Source: Styela clava (Eukaryota; Chordata; Ascidiacea; Stolidobranchia; Styelidae). Taken from it: a stretch of DNA of 64,000 nt. This document shows positions 1 to 12,200 of this stretch, piece after piece. A program made the translations under genes and the position numbers. Where the stretch lies: the NCBI RefSeq assembly GCF_964204865.1, contig NC_135250.1:19645395-19709394 (forward strand), read 5' to 3'. How positions within the stretch are numbered: the first letter of the stretch is position 1; each line of letters opens with the position of its first letter. The notes under the pieces are model-generated. The model was not told the origin of the DNA, ran no database searches, and worked only from the letters and a program-made list of their open reading frames with translations.

Positions 1-385
1 CGGAGAGTAATCAAAAAATCTCATTTGGTGTTGTTTCGTGATAAAATTAACCAGAAAAGTCTTATTGTTACATCCCTGATATCACTGCATTAGCCGGCGG
101 TATGGCTAGCTGACGCAACTAGCATGTTGAACGACGTGCTCGGCAGTAAATTGTTACCTGGCTTTCTAACTATTTGGTCGAGAATATATGCTAACAGTTT
201 TGGCATCATAGAAAACTAAAAATTGAATGTGGATTCTATTAGCCTATTGACTATGCCCGATAACGGAATATTAATGTTTAGGCCCATCAATATAATTCAT
301 GCTTGGTGTTTCCGGTAACCAGCCTAAAGAGTATTACAGTACAGCACAGTGATTTTTGGCCCCCGGACAACCTTAGACCATCCTG
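1..385. mobile_element. hAT-like insertion, intron 12 of copy 1 (right part)
   Basis: Right-hand 385 bp of the same insertion seen complete at 13434-13885. It ends CATCCTG at 385, followed by target sequence ACCTAGAT (386-393). Confidence 0.6.
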
Positions 386-911
386 ACCTAGATGTTGGCA
401 TTAAAGATATTTCTTGGTAAACCCACCCCTTTGATTTTCAGACATGACCCTTTCATTTAATAATTTCTACAGCAGGAGTATCAACCAATTTCTGTTATAA
501 ACCCTGCAAAGTTTGGCCACTGGAGCAAGGGTCATGTGACATTGGTTTCCTTGCGAACCTCTGAAATTTTGTAAAAAGCCGTCTCTAGTTATGAGCTTCA
601 ACTATTTGGCCAATACTTAACCGCTTCAAGGATTTTGTAACATTTTAGCTTATACAACACATCGTATATTAGATCCCGCCAAATATGACTGCGCTATAAT
701 GGAAATCTAAAACTGTGAAATCGAGAAATGTTAACATGAAATTTTTTCGCGTTTTCAAAGTTATTCCCATTGGTGATTTTGGAGGCCAAACTAAGTTAAC
801 CGATTACCTAACATGTGCAGGCCACAATTTCTTCAGATCACATTACAGTACAGTATATATATATAGTGAGTAAGTTATGTTTCCGTGATTTTGAAAATTA
901 ACACTTTTTAG

Positions 912-1965
912 TGACCATTGGAAACGACTTCAGATCAACTCTGGAAAAATGTATGAAAATGGTGGTAATTGTGACCCCAGAATTAATTCAACAAAACGAT
1001 ATTGAAATATTCAAAACATACGAGGTGAGCATAATGGACTGGTGCCGTTGTCAAAAAACTTTTCGTGCTAATTTTTCGTGCTATTATTTTTGGCGTGAAT
1101 ACAACTTTGTTTGCTTAATTTTTGCCTACTACGTTATATATATGCCTGCTTTGCCCCTACCGCAACCACTCGGGTAAGGTATATATCCTGAAGGGCGCAA
1201 AAATTTGCCGCACAAAAGGTCAGCCTCCGTGTTTGTAAGCATCGAGTAAGTGATGAGTTTTACGTATTCAACCCTCTTGTTCGAAATGTATTTGATAGAA
1301 TAGATATCGTTTTGATTCAATAAAAACCATTTCATTACACCCAGCGTGAGATGATTGGTTTTATTTGGGGTTCATTCAAAATTTTATTCAAACGATTCAT
1401 TGAATATCGTAAGTTTCATTTTCAAATTCGAAAAAATATCTTTGATTGCTTACTCCAGACTATATGATGTACTAGTTGTAATAGAAGATTACTGTATTGA
1501 TTATTTTAAATATGACCACTCAGGGACTTCGAGAAAGTGTGAAAAAAGACTTGGGAATAGTTTTTGTGTGCTCTAAAGACATGAAGAAAGAGTTGACTAA
1601 AAGAGCTAGGGAAAATGATACCGTCGCCATCACCATAAAAAAATTTATGAAAAAGCAGGTATTATCCATAACATATATTTACACATTACAATAGAAATGG
1701 CAGATTCGTAACTGACTTGTAAGGCCTTCATAAAAATTTCAAACGTTAATAAACTTGCATAATTCCTAATAAACGAATCCTTTGCCATCGTCCAACAAAA
1801 GTATTTTTATAACAATTATTATTTTAGGGTAACACGAACATAGTGTGGAAGAAAAATAAGACAAGAAGAATGAAACGGGCTTTGTATGTTGCACTTCCAA
1901 ATGTTGAAACAGTTGAATACAGAGATGATATTGAAGATAAATGCTATGAGAACACAGTTGTGTAG
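912..1965 (+). CDS. IL-1-receptor-like TIR protein, copy 1 (3' exons 13-15 only)
   Basis: Last three exons of a receptor gene whose 5' part lies left of the window: exon 13 at 912-1024, exon 14 at 1524-1658, exon 15 at 1828-1965 ending in TAG at 1963. Each is bounded by AG/GT and the phases join (1-0-0). Exon 12 should lie about 95 bp outside the window, because position 1 corresponds to position 13501 of the next copy. The exons encode the C-terminal two thirds of a cytoplasmic TIR domain: a VVIVTPELIQ strand, a GIVFV strand, and the final segment with VWKKNK at the place where IL-1R family TIRs have box 3 (FW). The exon-15 acceptor TATTATTTTAG at 1817-1827 is intact, unlike in copy 2. Function by family: adaptor recruitment in innate signalling. 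Nothing visible here shows that this copy is broken. Confidence 0.85.
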
Positions 1966-4900
1966 ATCCATGTGACATCTTCACCGGAATCATGACAAAA
2001 CTGAGACTAAATGCAAAACTGAGATTAAACCCCCTCTTTGTTTAGGAATCCATGTATGTAATCAAATATAAAAACGATTTGTGTTGCTTTGAGGTAGGGG
2101 ATGAATTTAGATTTCTGTTATTACATTGAAAATTGATTCGTTATTACGTCGTTTCTTCATTTTGTATAAAACAGTCAATGAGGAATCTTCAATTATTTTC
2201 CAGTGGCACCACAAATTTATTATCATGTCTATAAAAGTTCTATATACTCACTAACAGATACATGGATGTAGATTGTAGAGCCATAATATTTTCGAAAGGC
2301 TGTATTTTTTAGATTCGTCGTTGTACTCACACAATTTACTATACTGATCGTGATCGTGAGGCGTTGGTCATGGCTTTTAACAAAATTTACAGAATTTGCT
2401 TCTTCGATTGGACTTCTTAGTCTGGTTAAGTTTATGAAAACCACTGAATCTTGTACCGATTGGATATCTTCCTCTTTCTTCATTGTCAGTTTTGGCTGAG
2501 AATCTTTCATTTTAGCCATTATTTTTTTTCAAGTTTACGTTAATTTTTTGTGTCTTTCTATTGTCTTGGTGAGTATTACATCGTTTCTCGTGTTGTGTGA
2601 TTTATGTATATTTAATATTCATGCTTCTAGTTGATGTGATGTTGTCCAGTATCACTATTTCAACAAATTTTACCAGACATAAATTTTGGCGAGTTTATTT
2701 TAAAAATGGGATTGTTCACAAAAAAGGTCGATGAAGCTTTAGAAGTCAAACTTCAATTTGATTAGTTGTCCCCAAACTTAAAATATGTACATTATAATGA
2801 TCATTTTTTATGAAGTTATGCATATTTTTCAAAGTGCCTTTCAGAAAAGTCGACTTTTAATTATTGAACTTCTTCGTGACTTAATTTTAAAATTAACAAA
2901 ATGACTTGGTACTGATTAAATTTTTATAATGTTAATTAATCGCCTAACTTCACTTATGCATTGTAAAGCAAAATGTCATTTTAACTGTCATTTCATTCCT
3001 ATTATTTTATCGTATTTTTACGTATATTTTCATACTGTACTTTAATTATACTTTTCTAATCAACACTGTGATTTACATATTCAGAATTCTAGAAAAACTT
3101 GTTTAATATCGGAAGTGGTCAGGTTTGAAATTAAAACTAAAAAGCAACAAGTTAACAAGGAGTATATCAACATAGAACTCTCAAGATCTCTACCTTGAGT
3201 GATTGATTTGAACATACACGTATTATCTTACATTTGTCTTCCAACGTATATTATAACAAAAATTCTTTATATAAATAATTGCACTTGGAAGTGAGTACAC
3301 ATGTTGTGTAGCTTCTTCAAAAATTAGACGCGTTGTCTACATGACTGCCCAGCCCAACAAGCTCATGACGATTGCCGTCATATATCCATCCGCATTTCCA
3401 ACTGTTCTGGCAACATATACTAACAACTCATGCGAACATAATAAAGGTGGGTCCGAATTTTTTTCTAATACATTCGTCTATTTGTTCATTTCGAAACCTC
3501 CCTCGCTTCGCATAAAACAGTTGTTGTTTCATGTTTAATGGATCGTATGCAAAGGATACTCAAATGAGCTATTTGACTTTTGTACACTTTAAATTGCTTA
3601 TTATGTGTGCATACGTATCATACCGGATGTATTACAATAATAGTACATAAGAAAAGGGGTTAGTAGTACTATACGAAAATATAAAGTAAAAGTTGATCAT
3701 CAAGAACAATAAAATTCCTTCTTGGGGATGAAATAAGTTGGGAAACTCTGCTATAATGCATCACCAACATAAGAGCCTAATTACGGTGGCCTCGTGACCT
3801 TGCTTTAAACTTTTCAAATGTAAATAGGCATATTTGACATTTTATTGTGGTAAAGGGCATTGGAATCCCAATTCAAATGATGAAAAACAGGAAACGTTCT
3901 TGACACAATTGTGGCCACAAGCCAACAGTTCATATCCACATAGATAATCTGAAATGGAAAATATATATGGTAAAATAATACATTACCTATGTGGGTTGAC
4001 TAGTAGTTTTGACCGCCTTGTGATTCCGATCCAACATTATCCAATTTACAACTTTGATAAGGCGCGGGTTTATTCACGTGATCCATATTTAACCTGGCCT
4101 AATGTTTTAACAAAATAATAAAGAGTTCATACAATAGCAAAAGATAAGACAACATGTTATTATTTCAAATTTATTTATTTGAGATTTCCGTTCGGGAATT
4201 TGGAGTAATACTACATGAAACAGTTTTCGGTTTTTGTATGGTCGTTTTATTTATAAATCATCAAATCATATCTCGCAGATTTCCTACTTCAATATAAACA
4301 ACCAGTATATTATAAATCTAACATCAAATTAACAAAGCGGGTGACTTATAAGGAGGCATATCAAAATACATAGCAAATTAAATCTAATTTCAGAGTATAT
4401 ATTCGGAATCAAAAAAAATTCAGAATAAAATACAATTTGAAAATAATTTCACACGCTATGATAGTATAATACATCTACCAATGTAGTGACAACACAAAAA
4501 TTACCGAAATACTAACAATCCATTTGTTAGGTAAAATTCTAAATTTATTCCGTTGTATGGCTTGCGTAAAAATACGTGCCATGTGTATGTATGCCTCAGG
4601 TATGTGGAATTCGGAAGGCCCAACATACTTCGGAACTGGGTGATTCACGTCCGGTAATGCACTGTCGGTGTATAGAATATTTTTTTACGCGAACGTGACA
4701 TTTGGTGAATTCTATTAGTAATTATTTTTATATGCAATACTAATAGCATACCAACAAAAAATTGAGAGCAATAAGTATTAGGTTTAGTTGCGAGATATCA
4801 ATCAATTTCAATTTTTTTTATGTATATATATATAATAATAATACTATAAGATTCGGTGAATATTTGTGATTTTCTGTATAAAAACTTCGGGGCGGCAAGG

Positions 4901-6138
4901 TCGACTCTTAACATATTTCACGAAAATGTCATTTTTTAATGCTTGTCTTTAACTGGCTATCCATAAAAAAAAATTTGCCTTAGATTTGTCGGATGAAGTC
5001 GGATGAAATAGGCTTACTATAGCCCGCGATGTTTTTATTTCAATTTTAGGCCATTAACTCTACTGTTTATAGCCTAGCAACTGGAACTATAGTTTTTAGA
5101 GACGAGTCTTAACCAGAGTTATGTTACGGAAATAGCTGGATTTTCCAGAGAAGCCAGCATGGAAAGTATCGAGTTTTCGTCAACCGTTCAATATCGTAAA
5201 CCGTCGGCCTAATTTTTTTCCAGTTCTCAAGTTTGCAGCAAACTTTATAATTTTACCATAGACAAATTTTTCGGAAACCAACCTTTTCAATGGATTGATT
5301 GTTGGCTTAAAACGGGAAGTCTCAAAAGATGTCGTGATAGGTTGGTTTTTCTGATTGATGCACAAAGAAGTAATCCATTACACAATTTTTTTGTTATCAG
5401 TTTTACTTTCTAATTTCTTGGTGTTCCAGCGTAGGTTCTCCGGGGCAAAAAAAGTTTGAGAAACTCTGTCCTACACCAACGCTGCAAATGCCTAACGTTC
5501 ATCACGTTAGGCCTTTATCCATTTGGACGTGAAAATTGAAATAAACCGAGCTTTCCATCAAGTTTGGTTACTGCTGTTCAAGTTAGACTTCCTTTCCAAG
5601 TCAATTTTATATTTGTTTAAATGAGATTTTTTAAAGTGATACTTTGCGAGGAAATTATGAGAAAATTTTCACGGTTCGAACATCCAATTTTTACAATCCA
5701 ACATTTACACATCCGATGAGAATGCATTGATACGCAGAAACTCAAATCAGTCTTAAGAAATGTAACAACGTATTTTCAATTGTTCTTTATACCGTTTGTG
5801 TCTTTACCAAGGAAATGAGCTTCACGAATTGATATTCATATTGTCCAAACCACAATGTAGCGTTCATTTGTATGCTTCCACGTATATGCAATATAACGTT
5901 ATACTCAATTGAACATATGCGGGCAGATAGGCGTCGAGTGCGTTTGTACCCATTATTTTAACCAGTTATGATCCGTTTAGAGTAGACATTCATTATCTTC
6001 AATAAGCTACAAATTATGGGAATTTTAATAAATAAAATAAAAAACTTTTTATGAAATAATAATTTTTCGAATTTATGAGGCTATTGTAACATCGGTGCAG
6101 CGTAATGCGAGATCCATTTTTTCGTTGTTAGAATCCTG
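1966..6138. other. Spacer between copies 1 and 2
   Basis: No convincing gene. An ATTAAA at 2024-2029 may serve polyadenylation of copy 1. Two short open frames (minus strand 2519-2229, plus strand 3341-3538) recur in the other spacers but change or lose their starts there. A hAT-type end lies at 5434-5468. The rest is AT-rich with short AT runs (for example about 4822-4845). Confidence 0.6.
5434..5468. repeat. Isolated hAT-type terminal repeat
   Basis: Reversed, this reads CAGAGTTTCTCAAACTTTTT followed by GCCCCGGAGAACC, a classic hAT end. A diverged match lies at about 18838-18872 in the spacer before copy 3. The opposite end was not found. Confidence 0.4.
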
Positions 6139-6146
6139 TATATAAA
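6139..6146 (+). promoter_or_regulatory. TATA-like box of copy 2
   Basis: TATATAAA 132 bp before the start codon. The motif and distance are kept in copies 3 and 4 although nearby sequence varies. Confidence 0.4.
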
Positions 6147-6204
6147 TTCAAATTATTCTACGTTGGATAAATAGAGAATTGAATACTTACAGAAGTTCAT
6201 TTTG

Positions 6205-6218
6205 ACTTTATCCTTTAG
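6205..6218 (+). promoter_or_regulatory. Splice acceptor upstream of the copy 2 start (possible leader trans-splice site)
   Basis: ACTTTATCCTTTAG 60 bp before the ATG. Equivalent acceptors end at 20420 and 47884. It could receive a 5' UTR exon or a spliced leader. Confidence 0.35.
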
Positions 6219-6277
6219 CAGGTGTATATATAATACTACATAATATATTAGTAGAATGAGGAATTTCTGATTGTGCA

Positions 6278-9200
6278 ATGGCGATGACCGTTGCTTTATT
6301 GAATATATTGTTTGGGTTTATTTGTGGATGTATTATAGGTTCACAAGGAGTAGATGGTAAGGGAAATTACGTATTTTTATTGCTAATTTTAGTGGTATGG
6401 ACATGTGTTTATAGATAAAGATGGTTCCATATGTTCACGTTTGCTAGCGCATTAAACAATGTCATTAACAGAAAATATCTGATCTGCAGTGCCAAATTTA
6501 GATTTAGTTTTCGACACTATTCAAGACAGATTTATAATATTTGCTTGAACGGTCACTGAAGCCTGGCTTGTATTATTAAAAGTCTATATAATCTAAAATA
6601 TATATAAATATTCAAACGTTAGCATCAACCACGTTACTATTTTCCAGTGGTGGGACTATGGGAAGATTTTCCGGTTGGAATTCCATGTGAAGAAGCCGTC
6701 AAAAGTTTGGCTCCGCCGCATCCATTTGGGCCACCACCCTCAGATCGCCCAGGCGATGACAATGAAAACATTACAGTACGAATTTTTCATCAATATTATC
6801 TTTTATCCGAATTTCAAGTTATATTTTAAGGACCATTGATAATATGAAATAAATTATTCATCTTATTCTTTCAGTGCACCATCACTAGAAATGATAATGT
6901 TGAATTCAACAAAACCATAACTTGGGGTGACAGACGTAAAGAAGGATACTTTGGTGATGCGGACAAAAAATGGAACAATGCTAATATTTCCGTTAAAATT
7001 GTATGTATTAAAATTTTGAAAATTCGAAAAAAATTGAAAAAAGTTTTATTTGGGTTAGTTGACGCAATGTGATGAATAATTTAATTTTATTTAATTGTCT
7101 TCGGGATAGAAACAAGCTACCATTGACGAAGACAATTAATAAACGAATAATTATATCATAGTATTTATGCAATTATTATAACGAAACAGCGGTTCAGTTT
7201 GATGTTTATTTACTACAAGAAATAAGAGAGATATGAATCCTAATTTCGTGCATTATTGGCTGGCGCTGTGGCTGTTATTAGCAGACTCGCCGACAATTGT
7301 TATCTATCAATTGACCATATCTTTTTCAGTTTTGGGCCGGCGACCCATTTGAATATAATTTTCAAACCGAATTGGAAACTATTCCAGACATGAATTGCTC
7401 ACGTACATTACTGCATAGTACCAAAGACCGAGAAGAAGAGATCACTTTAAGTTGCTATGGTATACTATAAAGTTTTTTTTTTATTTCATTGTTACTTCTG
7501 TTCATACAGTAAATTTTATTACTTTTTGCCTATTATGAATATTGCTTATTATCCACTGACTGGAATAGATCAATTGAGGTAACCGGATACGATATTATTC
7601 AATTTTTTGAATATAACTAAATTGTTATTGGCTATTAAAACTGGTCTGTTTGATTGTTATCCTTTCGAAAAAATAGAGAAATCTTTCCAATATCATCTCC
7701 TTAACACTCAGTTGAATATTGTAATTTTCCATAGTGAAATAGATGCACCACATACCTAGCAAAATGTACTTAAAACTTAAGTACAAACTTAGAAAAGCTA
7801 GCACAAGGGGGCCTTTTCAATGTTCGAATGTTAATTTTTTAAATTAGTACAGTAAGTTAGACAGAGCTTCAAAACACTTAATCCAGTGAAAGTTGAAAAA
7901 AATGTAGTCGTTAAAGTTACGGTGTGTAACAATATTTTGTGTTTTTAGTTTATAATGCACTGCTAGTGTAAGGCTTTTTTGTGGACAGATTTTGAATATT
8001 CAATAAGTTTTCAGGCTTGCATAGCCTTCTATTTTAGGACGCCATGCTGACAGCTCTTTGTCTTAGCAAGAGTTCATTGATTATTATATTTTCGTAAGGA
8101 TTGCAAATTTCAACAAACTTGTGACAGGAAATTAAAATCAAAATTTACTTGTGGAAACTAATAAAGTAAAGATGTTCTTATAGCGGCAAAATCACAAGAA
8201 AAATACTAATTTAAATACCTGGAAGACCTCATGATTTTTTGTGTCTTTTGTTTAAGTAATTTAATAAATTGTACATTTTTCCTTTTTTTTACATTGCGTT
8301 TGCATTTATGCCTCAAAGAGTCAATATTTCACAAGTTTCTTTGATTATGATAAAATTATTTACAACGCGCATATTTATTGACGTGCAGCGCACACTGTTG
8401 CTCTGACTTCTTTTGTGTTTCACAAACTTCTGTTGCATCAATTTTTAAATTCTAGACATTGAGGTGTCCCGGAATGGTTTAACACAAAGTTGGCAACCCT
8501 ATATTGATTTTGAAATATAAGACAAATTGAAGTTAAAACTTATGAAAGCGAATAAAGATCTTTATTTTGAGAGAAACTAATGTAATTGCTTGTTCATTTC
8601 AGCTGCGAAAGTAAGTCAAAACAATAAAATGAAAATGTCTGAAGAGCAATACAATGAAATTACGACAACATGGTACAAGGACTGTAAAATAATTTCTGAA
8701 AATAACGAACACTTTAACCAAGAGGATGGGAACTATAACTATAAGGAAATAAAATTCAAATCACTAAAGGTGAGATACTTGAATATATAAACGTATGTTA
8801 AAAGGCATGACATTTCTAGATGAAATAAATCGAAATAAATAACTCGAAGTTAAAGTTGAAATTGGAAAGAAAGTTTGGAATAGCATGGACTAAAATGATT
8901 TCTTCTTATAGATTCCAAAACCGTCATACAACACTACACCGGGATTATATCACTGTGTTCTGGATTACAAAGGAAATGAGCTGACGTCAAGATCGTATAA
9001 AGTCTGTATACGAGGTAAGAAAATATTTGAATATTTAACAGTGTGCAAAATTTCATAACAATGTATGTTGATATTTGTATTTTCTTTCGATTGAATAAAC
9101 AAGACGATCTCCGAGGTTGGTAATTGAAATATTGGCAGCAGCCTGGACACTTTTTTACCTTGATGATATTTCAGGCGCAAGTTTTGGTGGATTTCCAGCA

Positions 9201-12200
9201 ATTTGTAGGTTTTTAGTTTTCCAAAATTTGGGTACAAATAAAATGACTGTGTGATTATTTTTTCAAGTTTCAACTCAGTTGCACTGATCAGATATTAGTC
9301 CAGATGGAAATATAAAATAAAAAGCCCTCAAAAAAAAAACTATTTTTCTGGGTCCAGAATAGAAAAAATATCCAGTGATACAGTATATTGATATCGTATC
9401 CAGGTACTAATTGCGTTGACCATGCAAACCCAGAGGTCTCTGGTTTAAAAATCCCTTTAACTAACTTTTGTTTATTTTCTCATTGTATGCGCAACATTCC
9501 TAAAACAGCACTCTGCCTGAAAAAGCAGCATTCTAACGTACTTGTTGAAATAACCTGAAGATGGCATATTCAAAAATTTGAAGTAAACACACACTCCATG
9601 TCAACAAGGAAGCATTGCAAAAATATACTGCCAAAACTGCTGTCTACACGACATAGCTATTTTTAATTCGCTAAATTTAAAACCATTATGTCTCTGGTAC
9701 TTCAGCAAATCAAAAACTAGAGAATAATAATAGCGTTCTAGAAAAAATAATTTTTGTTTTATTAGAAAAATTCGAGTATGCAAACAATCCTACAATAGTT
9801 GCATCCGAAGATGAATATATTGTGGAGCCTGGAAAAAGTTTAGACGTTCATTGCAAAGGAAATATTGGGGGAAATATTGATCAAACCACTGTATTCTGGT
9901 TGAGGTAGAAAATCTTAGATAATGTCGGACAAGAGTCTGTAAATAGTCAAGAAACTCAAGTTTCATGATGAATCAGTTAAATAAACGATTGAGTTCAAAT
10001 TAATATACAAACTTCTTTTCGAAATAACTTTATTTTAACTTATCAAAATATAGTTTACCGATATATATATATATCTTTTGCTGTTGGCAATCCCGTCCCA
10101 TGGGATTTCCATGGGACGGGATGAGACAGCACACATTTATATTTCCCATTGGACACGTGGGACAAGAAAACCGTATGATTTTCGGGGAAATGATGGTTAA
10201 ACATTCCGTTGTGGACTTCGTGTTCATATATTTGAGCATAGCTCTTTTGTTAGTTATAAAGAGCAAAATATATCCAGCATTACAAATATACCTCATGAAG
10301 GTTGATGGACACATGTATAATAGTTATGAATATAAAGGTAACAAAGTCCGTAAATTTTGTTGTTTTGCATGTTTCTTCGTACATGTAGTTCTATTTAGTA
10401 GAGGCTAAACCTAAATTTAACAATTTTTATTGAATTTTATTTCAATGGGAATCCAATGGGATGGGATGGGAGGGGCACAGTTGCTATGGGGTGGTATGGG
10501 AATAGGACAGAAAAATATTTTCCATGGACAAGCTTGGCTATACTTGTGCCTGCTTCATCCGCAGGTTGGAAACCACCAACTTGAATTTCATTCATTCCTT
10601 TATGTTATGTTAACATGAATGTGATCAAAAATTGCAATGAAAGTTTTTAATAAATATTTTATAACTATGGCTAAAATATATAACTTGGTTAGGATTGCTG
10701 AAGATCGCCAAAACACAGCTGTGGATTTTTTTACCATGTTGCATTGCTTGCCTACTGTAGCTGATATGTCAAAATTTTACATTCAACCGTTTTACATTCT
10801 ATATTACCTAATATTTTATTAATTAAAATTGTTCCAATATTTTTTTCATCTAGGAACAACACTGAAATATGCCACTCAAGGGTAAATGAAAAGAGCGACA
10901 ACTGCTCATCGTAAGTATTCACGGATATGTGTACTATATGACTAAGGAGGAAGTTCCCTTTCGATGCACATGGGCAAATAATTATGCTTTCGGAGTCGAC
11001 TTGTGATATCGACAACGGGAAAGAGTTCGCATATCTATTTATTCGATTTTCTCATTACCGTTAACGTTTTTGCCGGAACACAAAATCTTCTGATGAGCTG
11101 TTAAAATAAAAACCATATGGCTTGAAACAGTAGATTGTTATATGTGGTAAAAAACGACTTTTCGGCAATCGAATCTCAGAATCTGAGCCTTACCGTACAA
11201 CACACCAAAAATAAAAGCAAATGTTTTTGCTGTTTTCTGAGTATCTTACAAATACGCGAAATACGTTCTTTACAGAGAACGTCACATAAACGAAGCTTCT
11301 TGTGAAACGCTAACAGAAGCTGAGGCAATTGAGGCTCAAAAAAGGCGGCTTGCTGACAATTTTACTGCGACCTATACATTCAGGTGGGTTGGTTTTTGCG
11401 TTTGCATTGACAAAATAAACTGCCAAAATCAAGCAACGCTATTTAACCATTTAGCTCTTTATTTTGCCAGGGCTACATCCATAAAAAATACTGCAAAGGG
11501 TCGCATTGAAATTTTTTTTTTAAATACCAAGATAGTCATATATAATATAGTGTCGAAATTAATTGTGGCAGACATTATGGAACCGGAGATGAAAAAAATC
11601 CTAATAATATTTTACCAAATTAATGGTTGGAATACAAAAAATAGACACAAAATAATACACAAAATAAAAAAATAGGATGAATTTTCCTGAGGCAAAGGAT
11701 CGGCCTAACATGCCTATTAATTACTTGAAATTTCAAATTATTTTTTTTTTGCTCAAAATGCTTATTTAATCCGTACGTTGAAGATAGATTCGTCAAACTT
11801 ACTTGTGACTTGATTTCCTTTCAAGTCGTGGAATGTTTTATCATACACGTCCTTTACCTTATATGTAGGTTAAACCAACAAAAAAGGATAAGATTCTAAA
11901 TGGAGAGCATAAATATGAAAATGCATTAAACTTGCACTTGTCATAATGCACTAGTGACATTAGCAGCCCCAGCACTAATATTTCAAATTTTGCCGCATTG
12001 TCCACAGAGAACGACCCACGTCCGCAAACCCACATATTCTACCAACATATTATGAGAGTAATATGTAAATGAAAGTATTTGGTATTTGTAGATGTAATGA
12101 AAACTTGGGCCATTTTTTAGGTGGACAACACAAGGACAAAATAGTTATTTCTAAATCTATTGCTTTTTGTTTCCAGTAATGCAGATTTTTCAGATAGCGG

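Noticed and set aside
2229..2519. Minus-strand open frame of 96 codons repeated in the spacers (also 15748-15975, 31400-31627)
   Set aside because: It persists only because the spacer is duplicated. Copies differ by amino-acid changes and an in-frame indel, and the version near copy 4 (about 57100-57300) has lost the start and gained a stop.
3341..3538. Plus-strand 65-codon frame recurring at 16669-16866
   Set aside because: The start codon is deleted in the third spacer (near 32320) and the frame is not kept near copy 4, so there is no sign of coding constraint.
8965..9273. 102-codon minus-strand frame, repeated at 24631-24939
   Set aside because: Overlaps exon 6 and intron 6 of the receptor on the other strand; absent as an open frame in copy 4.
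10030..10408. Open frames on both strands in intron 7
   Set aside because: They arise from the MITE and flanking intron; lengths and starts differ between copies.
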